Below are positions 1-6,012 of a stretch of DNA of 8,277 nt, in pieces. Every line of letters begins with the position of its first letter. Within the stretch, counting starts at the first letter, position 1. Under the pieces are notes generated by a model. That model was not told the origin of the DNA, ran no database searches, and saw only the letters and a program-made list of their open reading frames with translations. Made by a program: the position numbers and the translations under genes. The DNA comes from Bacteroidota bacterium (GTDB taxonomy: Bacteria; Bacteroidota; Bacteroidia; Chitinophagales; Chitinophagaceae), in contig JAEZRL010000146.1 in assembly GCA_023440945.1 (NCBI GenBank), positions 1 to 8,277 on the forward strand. The letters run 5' to 3'.

Positions 1-806
1 ACTACACTATTCTTCATAAAAGTTGGTACGTAAACAATTTTCTTCGCAGCATCGTAGCCAATGTCCGCAGAATTTATCTTTTGATCTCTTGTGTCAAACA
101 AGACCTGCTTGCTGCCATCTGCCTTCACATAATAAACAATGCCACTCCAGCAAGAAACAAGAAATTCTCCAGGCATAACCTGCTCAACACCATCTGTGCT
201 TTTATCCATTCCTTCTGCAATAGTTGTCATCTTTTTTTGTGCGTCATATTTTAATAAAGAGCCACTTGCCAGCACGTACAAATTATTGTCAACCGCCAGT
301 ACACCGTTTGGTCCAGTCAAGCCTTCAATATAAGTGCTTGCCTTGCCATTTTTGATCGTGATGATCTTTCCGGTCCTTGAATCGGAAACATATACATCCC
401 CGGCAGCGTTAACAGACACATCATTTAAAAATGTTGCACTTTCAACCGGGATTTTTTCTTTTATCTTACCGGAATTTATATCAACCACTACCACTTCATC
501 AATATCAGCAACATAGAGGTTGTTACCATAACGGCCCAATCCTTTTGGCGCATTTAAACCGGTTGTAAAATTTGCATTAATGATCTTACCGTCAAGACCC
601 ACTTTTGCAACTCCGCCTTTGCCATCTTTTGCAGAAGCATCGCCATCTATCAAAGACACAAATAAGACGTTTTGCTGGCCATCGTACAAAACAGATTCCG
701 GAGTGATAAGTGTACTGTCAGTTGTCCAGAGTTTTGTAAGTGAATGTTGTGCAGAAACAGTGCTGCCTAAAGCCGTAAAAACGAGAATGGTTAAAAGGTA
801 TTTCAT
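1..806 (-). CDS. Secreted SMP-30/gluconolactonase-like beta-propeller protein (3' end cut off)
   Basis: The minus frame is open from an ATG at 806-804 to the window edge, giving 268 codons without a stop. Residues 1-20 (MKYLLTILVF..TVSAQ) are a signal peptide ending in a typical Bacteroidota A-Q junction, so the product is periplasmic or exported. The rest shows repeated beta-propeller strands such as NNLYVADID, GDVYVSDS and NNLYVLASG. Residues resembling the SMP-30 divalent-metal ligands are present: E37 (TPESVLYD), N128 (FLNDV), N167 (GPNGV) and D205 (STDGVEQ). Members of this superfamily hydrolyse lactones or other esters, but many Bacteroidota homologues are uncharacterised, so the substrate is unknown. 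The visible end (IGYDAAKKIVYVPTFMKN) resembles the last blade, so probably only a few residues are missing. The next gene upstream of its start, at 1016, is divergent. Fold assignment is fairly sure; the enzymatic role is not. Confidence 0.8.
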   Translation of the reverse strand, partial: MKYLLTILVFTALGSTVSAQHSLTKLWTTDSTLITPESVLYDGQQNVLFVSLIDGDASAKDGKGGVAKVGLDGKIINANFTTGLNAPKGLGRYGNNLYVADIDEVVVVDINSGKIKEKIPVESATFLNDVSVNAAGDVYVSDSRTGKIITIKNGKASTYIEGLTGPNGVLAVDNNLYVLASGSLLKYDAQKKMTTIAEGMDKSTDGVEQVMPGEFLVSCWSGIVYYVKADGSKQVLFDTRDQKINSADIGYDAAKKIVYVPTFMKNSV

Positions 807-825
807 TTTGTTAGCGTTTTATATA

Positions 826-833
826 CAAACTTA
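826..833 (-). promoter_or_regulatory. Candidate -7 element (TAAGTTTG) for the SMP-30-like gene
   Basis: On the minus strand this reads TAAGTTTG, a full match to the Bacteroidota TAnnTTTG -7 consensus, with 19 bases between it and the ATG at 806. The -33 partner is only a weak TTAG-like match. The same spacing recurs in front of the two PTPS-family genes. Confidence 0.35.
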
Positions 834-1015
834 ACTTATTCATTCATAACTAAAAGAGAATAAACAAAAAGATATTTATTCCTTTAAAATTTACTTTTTT
901 CCTGTTTTTATAATTTGTTGCGCTGTTCAAATCAGACAAAAGGCTGTAACCGCAGGCATTTTAATAGAAAGCAGCCGTTTTTTCATTATATTTATAGTCC
1001 TTAATCCCTATCATT

Positions 1016-1273
1016 ATGAACACTGTATTATCTATTGAACTTGGCATTTTAGCCCTCGTTTTGGCGCTTGTAATTGTAAAGGCAATCTTATTCCACAAGA
1101 ACTTTCCTGATTTTCCTTTTGCGCAATGGTTTTATCTCGACAATAACAATATTTATAAGGCCAGCGATAACAGTAAGGAAGAAAATGCGAGAAAAATCCA
1201 AAATAATCTTACGTTTATTATCCTGATGTTATTGTTTGTCTTATGGATGTTCTGGCTATTGAATAAAAACTGA
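1016..1273 (+). CDS. Small two-helix membrane protein of unknown function
   Basis: The 85-residue product is not a family I recognise. It has an N-terminal hydrophobic helix at about residues 7-26 (IELGILALVLALVIVKAILF), a polar and charged loop at about 28-64 with an aromatic stretch (FPDFPFAQWFYLDNNN), and a second hydrophobic helix at about 65-82 (LTFIILMLLFVLWMFWLL) ending in NKN. It is probably an inner-membrane protein with two passes. The gene stands alone, divergent from the SMP-30-like gene and convergent with folE, whose terminator lies just beyond its stop. A weak -7-like TATATTTA lies at 987-994. The ATG at 1016 is the first in frame after a 209-base intergenic gap. Clean hydrophobic segmentation supports a real gene, but no function can be assigned. 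Confidence 0.7.
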   Translation: MNTVLSIELGILALVLALVIVKAILFHKNFPDFPFAQWFYLDNNNIYKASDNSKEENARKIQNNLTFIILMLLFVLWMFWLLNKN

Positions 1274-1300
1274 TAAAACCGATCACATTTTCATCTTTAT

Positions 1301-1325
1301 AAAAAAAGCGGGCAATTGCCCGCTT
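1301..1325 (-). terminator. Intrinsic terminator after folE
   Basis: A perfect inverted repeat, AAGCGGGC / GCCCGCTT with an AATT loop (1306-1325), is followed on the minus strand by a run of seven Ts (the As at 1301-1307). It lies 23 bases past the folE stop and ends the pterin operon. On the plus strand only two Ts follow the stem, so it is a poorer terminator for the gene at 1016. Confidence 0.85.
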
Positions 1326-1348
1326 CAACCCTTTGTGATAAATCAGTT

Positions 1349-2107
1349 TTAAAACTCTGTTTTAACATCAATATATTTCAGAAACTCCGCTTTTGTTGAT
1401 TCTTCTTTAAACTTCCCGCCATAAAAAGCGGTAACGGTAGAAGATGTAATATCGTTTACACCACGACTTGCAACACACATGTGTTTGGCATCTATTACAA
1501 CAGCTACATCATCTGTATGCAATGCTTTCTGTAATTCTTTACCAATTTGCATAGTAAGCCTTTCCTGCACTTGTGGACGTTTGGCAAAATACTGAACCAG
1601 ACGATTGAGTTTACTCAGGCCGATAACCTTACCGCTGCTTATATAAGCTACATGCGCTTTGCCAAAAATGGGTACAAAATGATGTTCGCAATTGCTGAAG
1701 AAAGAAATATCTTTTTCCACCAGCATTTGATTGTACTGGTATTTATTGTCAAACAAAGTGATAGCGGGTTTATTAGCGGGATTAAGTCCGCTGAATATTT
1801 CTTTCACGTACATTTTTGCCACACGACGCGGAGTCCCTTTTAAACTATCATCTGTTAAATCCAACCCAAGTATATTCATTATCTCTTCAAAATGCTCCTG
1901 TATTTTTTCAATTTTCTCGTCTTCACTCATCACAAAAGCATCTTCTTTGAGAGGTGTATTAACAGAAGTGGATACGTGGTTATCGCCAATATCATCAATA
2001 GTAACATCGCTCAGCTCAATGTAAGGTTTGTGCTTATGTTCCCTTTCTCCAGGTTCATTGCCATCGCCGTTATGCTGGGTATTCCACAAAATTTCTTTCT
2101 GTTTCAT
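1349..2107 (-). CDS. folE: GTP cyclohydrolase I (FolE, type IA)
   Basis: This cytosolic enzyme converts GTP to 7,8-dihydroneopterin triphosphate, the entry step to folate, tetrahydrobiopterin-type pterins and queuosine. The 252-residue product has the zinc ligands C140 and H143 (SNCEHHFVP) and C211 (DAKHMCVASRG). The 71-residue spacing between the two Cys equals that in E. coli FolE (C110, C181), and H209 corresponds to the catalytic H179. The core GKVIGLSKLNRLVQYFAKRP and QVQERLT is near invariant in the family. About 30 residues are added at the N-terminus relative to the 222-residue E. coli enzyme. The part GDNHVSTSVNTPLKEDAF is shared by Bacteroidota FolE, as I recall, which favours the ATG at 2107 over an internal ATG at 1930. 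The start lies 38 bases inside the upstream PTPS-family gene, suggesting translational coupling. A strong terminator follows. Confidence 0.97.
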   Translation of the reverse strand: MKQKEILWNTQHNGDGNEPGEREHKHKPYIELSDVTIDDIGDNHVSTSVNTPLKEDAFVMSEDEKIEKIQEHFEEIMNILGLDLTDDSLKGTPRRVAKMYVKEIFSGLNPANKPAITLFDNKYQYNQMLVEKDISFFSNCEHHFVPIFGKAHVAYISSGKVIGLSKLNRLVQYFAKRPQVQERLTMQIGKELQKALHTDDVAVVIDAKHMCVASRGVNDITSSTVTAFYGGKFKEESTKAEFLKYIDVKTEF

Positions 2108-2483
2108 ATAAGGTTATTTTTAACTCTAAACGCTCGTCTATCCTCGGTCTAAGCAAATCAAAAATTACCGTTGCAATGTTTTCTGCTGTAGGATTAAGCT
2201 GCTTGAATTCGGCAGTATCAAGGTTCAGATTTTTATGATCAAATTTTTCAATAACTTCTTCTTTTATAATATCACTAAGCAACTTCAAATCCATTACAAA
2301 GCCTGTAGTTGCGTCCGGAACACCAGCTACGCGTACTATCAGTTCATAATTATGCCCGTGATAATTAGGGTTGTTGCATTTACCAAACACTTTATTGTTT
2401 TGCTCATCAGTCCAATTTGCAACATGCAAACGGTGAGCAGCATTAAAATGTTCTTTTCTGTAAACGGCAACTTTTTTATCCAT
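2070..2483 (-). CDS. 6-pyruvoyl-tetrahydropterin synthase / QueD family protein (paralog 1)
   Basis: This is a T-fold enzyme acting on dihydroneopterin triphosphate, the FolE product. Family members make 6-pyruvoyl-tetrahydropterin (PTPS) or 6-carboxy-tetrahydropterin (QueD, queuosine pathway). In the 137-residue product the zinc ligands are H17 (FNAAHRL), H42 and H44 (YHGHNY). The catalytic Cys is C36, followed by the D82-H83 pair (FDHKNLNLD) and the pterin-anchoring E127 (YETE). The C-NNPNY-HGH spacing (CX5HGH) matches animal PTPS; E. coli QueD has CX3HGH. I chose the ATG at 2483 over a TTG six bases upstream. The gene overlaps folE by 38 bases and is clearly co-transcribed with it. It is about half identical to the paralog at 2884. 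Family is certain; whether the product feeds queuosine or a biopterin-like cofactor is open. Confidence 0.92.
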   Translation of the reverse strand: MDKKVAVYRKEHFNAAHRLHVANWTDEQNNKVFGKCNNPNYHGHNYELIVRVAGVPDATTGFVMDLKLLSDIIKEEVIEKFDHKNLNLDTAEFKQLNPTAENIATVIFDLLRPRIDERLELKITLYETERNFVEYPA

Positions 2484-2502
2484 ATTCAATTGCTTCTGTT
2501 GT

Positions 2503-2510
2503 CAAATGTT
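2503..2510 (-). promoter_or_regulatory. Candidate -7 element (AACATTTG) for PTPS paralog 1 and folE
   Basis: The minus strand reads AACATTTG, seven of eight positions from TAnnTTTG, with 19 bases to the ATG at 2483. That is exactly the spacing seen for the SMP-30-like gene and for paralog 2. No good -33 element is seen. Confidence 0.28.
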
Positions 2511-2550
2511 TTTTTGTGAACCCAACTTCAGAACATTAATTTATCTTCCG

Positions 2551-2571
2551 TTGCGTCGCACACTTCAACTG
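2551..2571 (-). repeat. Dispersed intergenic repeat, copy A
   Basis: Read on the minus strand the 21 bases are CAGT, then TG, then AAGTGTGCGACGCAA. They match the copy at 7306-7326 at 18 of 21 positions. Both copies lie in intergenic DNA in the same orientation. Function is unknown. Confidence 0.6.
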
Positions 2572-2651
2572 CAATGCAAGTGACAATCAAATTTTTAATT
2601 CTGTAAATAGTTGTCAAGTGATTCAATTACCGATTGTAAGGTACTGTAACA

Positions 2652-2660
2652 GAAGTGTGC
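2652..2660 (+). repeat. Fragment of the dispersed repeat core (GAAGTGTGC)
   Basis: This nine-base core is identical to that in copy A at 2558-2566 but on the opposite strand. It sits in the loop and stem of a small hairpin (AACAG, loop AAGTGTG, CTGTT, 2648-2664). A nine-base match is suggestive only. Confidence 0.3.
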
Positions 2661-2883
2661 TGTTCAAGTGCCAAACAAAAAGAAAGAAAGAACGTCGGTA
2701 ACAGAGCTTGAACTGACTTTTCCGCTTTTTCAATCTCATCAGTTCCTGGTACAAATTTACGAATATTACCCGATAATGTACTTCTTCTTTTGTTTAAATC
2801 AACATAAAATGATAAAGAAGAAATCGTACCCAAATTAGTGATGAAAGTGAAAAAATTAAATAAACAGAGTATGAAATGAGAAA

Positions 2884-3294
2884 TTAGTTACCGAAATATT
2901 CAACATAAATTCTCGGTGTTTCATAAATTTTAACACAATGTAACTGAACTTCTTTGGGAAGATACGAAGCCAATTCATTCCAGATGCCGATAGCAAGGTT
3001 TTCGGTGCTACACATTTTATCTTTTAAAAAATCAACGTCGAGGTTCAGGTTTCGGTGATCAACTTTACTGATAACCTTTTCGCGTATAAGTTTACTCAGT
3101 TTTTTTACATCCATCAAAAAGCCGCTGTCTGCATCCGGATCACCCTTAACGGTAATGAACAACTCGAAATTATGACCGTGCCAGTTTTCGTTGGCACAAG
3201 CACCAAAGACTTCCTCGTTTTTTTCCTTGCTCCATTTGCGATTATACAGTTTATGGGCAGCATTAAAATGTTCTAGCCTTGTAAGATACACCAT
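2884..3294 (-). CDS. 6-pyruvoyl-tetrahydropterin synthase / QueD family protein (paralog 2)
   Basis: This is the second T-fold pterin enzyme of the window, 136 residues long. All catalytic positions are kept: zinc ligands H14 (FNAAHKL), H39 and H41 (WHGHNF), catalytic C33 (FGACANEN), the D79-H80 pair (VDHRNLNLD) and E125 (YETP). The motif spacing is again CX5HGH, as in 6-pyruvoyl-tetrahydropterin synthases. It shares blocks with paralog 1 (EHFNAAH, VFG.C.N, HGHN.EL, DH.NLNLD, YET), pointing to an old duplication, but the Cys-His linker (CANENW against CNNPNY) and the C-terminus differ, so the two may act on different products. I chose the ATG at 3294; an in-frame GTG lies six bases upstream. 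A TAACTTTG -7 element precedes it. It may be transcribed separately from paralog 1 and folE, 400 bases downstream. Confidence 0.92.
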   Translation of the reverse strand: MVYLTRLEHFNAAHKLYNRKWSKEKNEEVFGACANENWHGHNFELFITVKGDPDADSGFLMDVKKLSKLIREKVISKVDHRNLNLDVDFLKDKMCSTENLAIGIWNELASYLPKEVQLHCVKIYETPRIYVEYFGN

Positions 3295-3313
3295 CCTCAC
3301 TTCAAAATTTGCG

Positions 3314-3321
3314 CAAAGTTA
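3314..3321 (-). promoter_or_regulatory. Candidate -7 element (TAACTTTG) for PTPS paralog 2
   Basis: The minus strand reads TAACTTTG, a full match to TAnnTTTG, with 19 bases to the ATG at 3294. A clear -33 TTTG at the usual distance is not visible. Confidence 0.4.
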
Positions 3322-3335
3322 ATGCAAAGAAAGCT

Positions 3336-3344
3336 GAAGTGTGC
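3336..3344 (+). repeat. Fragment of the dispersed repeat core (GAAGTGTGC)
   Basis: This is a third occurrence of the nine-base core, in the divergent intergenic region between PTPS paralog 2 and waaA. The downstream bases (TTCGCC) do not match the full repeat, so it is either a decayed copy or chance. Confidence 0.25.
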
Positions 3345-3411
3345 TTCGCCTTAAGAGCAGCTATTTTCAGTTATATGGCAGTAAAATATCTTTTACTTTG
3401 CTAATAAGCGT

Positions 3412-4674
3412 ATGCAAAAATTAATCTATTCCATTTTCATACAATTGTATGTACTGTCTGCCCGACTTATTGCGCCTTTTAATGAAAAAGCAGCATTATG
3501 GTTAAAAGGAAGGGAAGGGATTTTTTCAAAACTTGAAAATGCTTTTTCTGAAAACACTTCTCCTGTTGTTTGGGTGCATTGTGCTTCATTAGGTGAATTT
3601 GAGCAGGGGAGACCCGTAATAGAAAAACTGAGACTGCTCTATCCTGAACACAAAATCCTTCTCACTTTTTTTTCGCCTTCGGGTTATGAAGTGCGCAAGA
3701 ATTATGAAAAAGCAGATTGGATTTTTTATCTGCCTTTCGATACAAAAAAGAATGCAAAGAAATTTTTAGAGATAGTAAATCCGTCTTTGATTCTATTTGT
3801 GAAGTATGAGTTCTGGTATAATTATTTAACACTATCCAAACAAAAGCAAATTCCTTTGTTGCTGATATCCGGAATCTTTAGAAAAGATCAGCCCTTCTTT
3901 AAATGGTATGGTGATTTGCACAGAGAGATGTTGAGATGTTTCACGCATTTATTTGTTCAAACAGAAGAAGCTGCTTCACTTTTGCGATCAAACCACATAA
4001 ATAATATTTCAGTAAGCGGAGATACAAGATTTGATAGGGTGAGTGAAATTGCTGCTCAGTTTCATTCAATAGAAAAAGTAGGAAGTTTTTGTAACGGTAA
4101 GACCGTCATTGTTGCGGGCAGCACCTGGACCGAAGATGATGAAGAACTGGATCATTTTGTAAATACGCACCCTGATATGCGTTTTATTATTGCTCCGCAT
4201 GATATCAGTAAAGACCGTTTGCAGGAATGCAAAAGTTTATACAGGCTATCTGTTTTGTTCTCTGAGTATGATTTCAATAGTAGTTCTCCTGTAAACACAC
4301 TTATTATAGATAACATCGGCATGCTGAGTAAATTATACAATTACGCAACCATTTGTTATGTTGGCGGCGCTTTTGGTAGCGACGGCGTACACAATGTTTT
4401 AGAAGCTGCAGTATATAATAAACCTGTTGTGTTTGGTCCTGTTTATGAAAAATACGTTGAAGCAGCAGAGCTGATCGAAGTGGGTGGTGCTTTCAGCATT
4501 GCAAATGCACTTGAACTGGAAGAACTGTTCAACGAGTTACTGCAAAACGAAACCTTCTATTCACAGGCATCCAATGCCGCAGGCAATTATGTAAAAAACA
4601 AAACAGGCGCCACAGAAAAAATCGTAGCATATATTCAGGCAAAACGTCTTCTTACCAGCTTATCGAAAAAATGA
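3412..4674 (+). CDS. waaA: 3-deoxy-D-manno-octulosonic acid (Kdo) transferase
   Basis: WaaA/KdtA is a GT30 glycosyltransferase at the cytoplasmic face of the inner membrane that moves Kdo from CMP-Kdo to the lipid A precursor. The 420-residue length is usual. An N-terminal hydrophobic stretch (residues 4-22) anchors the protein. The N-terminal domain carries WVHCASLGEFEQGRPVI with the conserved acid E62, PSGYEVR, and VKYEFWYNYL with E133. SGDTRFDRV (202-210) links to the C-terminal nucleotide-binding domain with VAGSTW, APHDI, IIDNIGMLSKLYNYA and YVGGAFG..GVHNVLEAA, and the donor-site segment NKPVVFGPVYEKYVEA. The ATG at 3412 fits the family N-terminus. The gene stands alone on this strand, divergent from PTPS paralog 2, and its last 40 bases overlap the convergent gene at 4635. 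No terminator is visible. Confidence 0.96.
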   Translation: MQKLIYSIFIQLYVLSARLIAPFNEKAALWLKGREGIFSKLENAFSENTSPVVWVHCASLGEFEQGRPVIEKLRLLYPEHKILLTFFSPSGYEVRKNYEKADWIFYLPFDTKKNAKKFLEIVNPSLILFVKYEFWYNYLTLSKQKQIPLLLISGIFRKDQPFFKWYGDLHREMLRCFTHLFVQTEEAASLLRSNHINNISVSGDTRFDRVSEIAAQFHSIEKVGSFCNGKTVIVAGSTWTEDDEELDHFVNTHPDMRFIIAPHDISKDRLQECKSLYRLSVLFSEYDFNSSSPVNTLIIDNIGMLSKLYNYATICYVGGAFGSDGVHNVLEAAVYNKPVVFGPVYEKYVEAAELIEVGGAFSIANALELEELFNELLQNETFYSQASNAAGNYVKNKTGATEKIVAYIQAKRLLTSLSKK

Positions 4675-5342
4675 ACCGTTTCATTTTCTTCATCCCATCC
4701 CAATTTCAACTTTAGTTCACGCTGAATCCAAAATTCTGCTTCTGCTAAAATGCTGAAGGCATTGATGGTTTTAATGCTTCTCTCATACATCGTTTCATCA
4801 CCCCTGAATAATTCATTAACGAATAAATAACGATCGTTTATACCAATCGCTTTTCGCAGATCTTTTATCGGTGCATCTTTTAATGTAGCAGCGAGTTCTG
4901 TTTTTTCCGTTTTCAACCTATCATTCATGCTTAACTGGTTGTTCAGCATTACATCATTCAATTCAGTTTTATTTTTTGTTTGATGTGTTAATGTCGGCAC
5001 TTCATGAACAGGATCGAATATTTTATTAAAATAATCTGGCTTTTCAACTGGTGTTGTTTGTGTTTCAATTTTCGCGGGTTCTATTGGTTTAGCCGGTTCT
5101 TCAGCTTCTTGTTCATGTATTTGATTAACTGATGGTATTTCTGTAGTTTGTACAACGTTTGTATACGAACGATTGGCAGGCATCACTACAGATATTTTAC
5201 GATGAGAATTATTCGCTTCTGAAGTTTTTTGCCTGTCTAACTCTGCCAATAACATTTGTGCAGTAATGGTTAATTTCTCCAGGTCTTCGTGTTGCTGAAA
5301 TTGTTCCTGCAACTTATTGATCAATACGCCTAATCTTTCCAT
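4635..5342 (-). CDS. Conserved Bacteroidota protein of unknown function with coiled-coil N-terminus
   Basis: The 235-residue cytosolic-looking protein has no signal peptide or membrane helix. Residues 1-40 are heptad-like and charged (LINKLQEQFQQHEDLEKL..), suggesting a short coiled coil. Residues 45-125 are a low-complexity linker rich in P, E, T and Q (EEPAKPIEPAKIETQTTP). The C-terminal 80 residues look folded and conserved: LKDAPIKDLRKAIGINDRYLF, NELFRGDETMYERSIKTIN, and AEAEFWIQRELKLKLGWD. I recall this C-terminal pattern from uncharacterised proteins widespread in Bacteroidota. The gene is divergent from tdk across a 78-base gap, with TATTTTTG on the minus strand (5373-5380) as a candidate -7 element. 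Its end overlaps waaA by 40 bases tail to tail. It is a real gene, function unknown. Confidence 0.85.
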   Translation of the reverse strand: MERLGVLINKLQEQFQQHEDLEKLTITAQMLLAELDRQKTSEANNSHRKISVVMPANRSYTNVVQTTEIPSVNQIHEQEAEEPAKPIEPAKIETQTTPVEKPDYFNKIFDPVHEVPTLTHQTKNKTELNDVMLNNQLSMNDRLKTEKTELAATLKDAPIKDLRKAIGINDRYLFVNELFRGDETMYERSIKTINAFSILAEAEFWIQRELKLKLGWDEENETVHFFDKLVRRRFA

Positions 5343-5372
5343 GAGAATAAATACTTTTGGGGATTAGTAAAT

Positions 5373-5380
5373 CAAAAATA
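5373..5380 (-). promoter_or_regulatory. Candidate -7 element (TATTTTTG) for the conserved gene at 4635
   Basis: The minus strand reads TATTTTTG, which fits TAnnTTTG, 30 bases before the ATG at 5342. It lies in the 78-base divergent region shared with tdk, for which no full consensus match was found. Confidence 0.25.
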
Positions 5381-5420
5381 AAGTTAACGAGGTTTTCATT
5401 GACTGATATAAGTTTTGCAA

Positions 5421-5990
5421 ATGTTTATTGAACCTGCTTTTATAAACGAGAGACGAGGATGGATAGAAGTTATCTGTGGCTCTATGTTCAGCGGAAAAAC
5501 AGAAGAATTGATCCGCCGGTTAAAAAGAGCAAAGATCGCTAATTTAAAAGTGGAGATTTTCAAACCAAAAGTTGATGTACGTTATAATGAAGAACAAGTT
5601 GTTAGTCATGATGCAAATTCAATTATGTCATCGCCGATTGAAAATTCACAGGAGATATTATTGTTAGCACAGGATGCAGATGTGATTGGTATTGATGAAG
5701 CACAGTTTTTTGATAACGAGATCGTGGCAGTTTGTGAGAAACTTGCTTTGAAAGGTGTTCGAGTAATTGTAGCGGGTCTTGATATGGATTATAAAGGCAA
5801 ACCTTTTGGCTCGATGCCACAGCTTTTGGCTGTTGCAGATTATATCACCAAGCTGCATGCGATTTGCATAAAATGCGGGAATATTGCGAATATTTCTTAC
5901 CGGAAAACAGAACAAAATGGCCAGGTTGTTTTGGGTGAGAAAGATGTGTATGAACCACGCTGCCGTAAATGTTACTATGAAGACCTGTGA
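5421..5990 (+). CDS. tdk: Thymidine kinase (type II)
   Basis: Tdk is a cytosolic salvage enzyme that phosphorylates thymidine to dTMP with ATP. The 189-residue product has the P-loop G20-T27 (GSMFSGKT), the DEAQFF segment with catalytic base E93, the lasso and substrate loop GLDMDYKGKPFG (119-130), and a structural zinc site from C149 and C152 (CIKC) and C181 and C184 (CRKC). All family landmarks are intact. I chose the ATG at 5421 because MFIEPAFINERRGWIEVICG matches the usual Bacteroidota N-terminus; an in-frame TTG lies six bases upstream. It is the first gene of a plus-strand run in which the antitoxin gene follows 22 bases later, so co-transcription with the toxin-antitoxin pair and ccmB is likely. 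Confidence 0.97.
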   Translation: MFIEPAFINERRGWIEVICGSMFSGKTEELIRRLKRAKIANLKVEIFKPKVDVRYNEEQVVSHDANSIMSSPIENSQEILLLAQDADVIGIDEAQFFDNEIVAVCEKLALKGVRVIVAGLDMDYKGKPFGSMPQLLAVADYITKLHAICIKCGNIANISYRKTEQNGQVVLGEKDVYEPRCRKCYYEDL

Positions 5991-6012
5991 TATAATTTGT
6001 AATTTTAAAGTT

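Larger units (their letters stand above)
2484..2883. other. 400-base gap without a convincing gene, carrying repeat fragments
   Basis: The gap separates two same-strand PTPS paralogs. It holds a good copy of a dispersed repeat (2551-2571), an opposite-strand copy of its GAAGTGTGC core (2652-2660) inside a small stem-loop (AACAG..CTGTT, 2648-2664), and an AT-rich stretch up to 2883. A 68-codon minus-strand frame (2627-2833) has no recognisable domain and overlaps the repeat core, so I do not call it a gene. No terminator is obvious after the upstream paralog, so transcripts may read through. The region could be a decayed insertion between duplicated genes or a leader for the downstream pair. 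Confidence 0.5.

Noticed and set aside
139..834. Three plus-strand frames opposite the SMP-30-like gene
   Set aside because: They lie antisense to a continuous minus-strand frame with signal peptide and propeller motifs and show no protein features of their own.
1547..2519. Plus-strand frames opposite folE and PTPS paralog 1
   Set aside because: These are shadows of two unmistakable enzymes on the other strand.
2627..2833. 68-codon minus-strand frame in the spacer between the PTPS paralogs
   Set aside because: No domain, signal or membrane segment, no recognisable homologue, and its end covers a repeat core with a hairpin; more likely noncoding.
3393..3400. TTACTTTG as a waaA -7 element
   Set aside because: One mismatch and only 11 bases before the ATG, leaving almost no leader; not convincing.
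5884..6012. Upstream extension of the antitoxin frame into tdk
   Set aside because: The extra residues are the out-of-frame reading of the tdk zinc-site region; the ATG at 6013 gives a normal 74-residue antitoxin.
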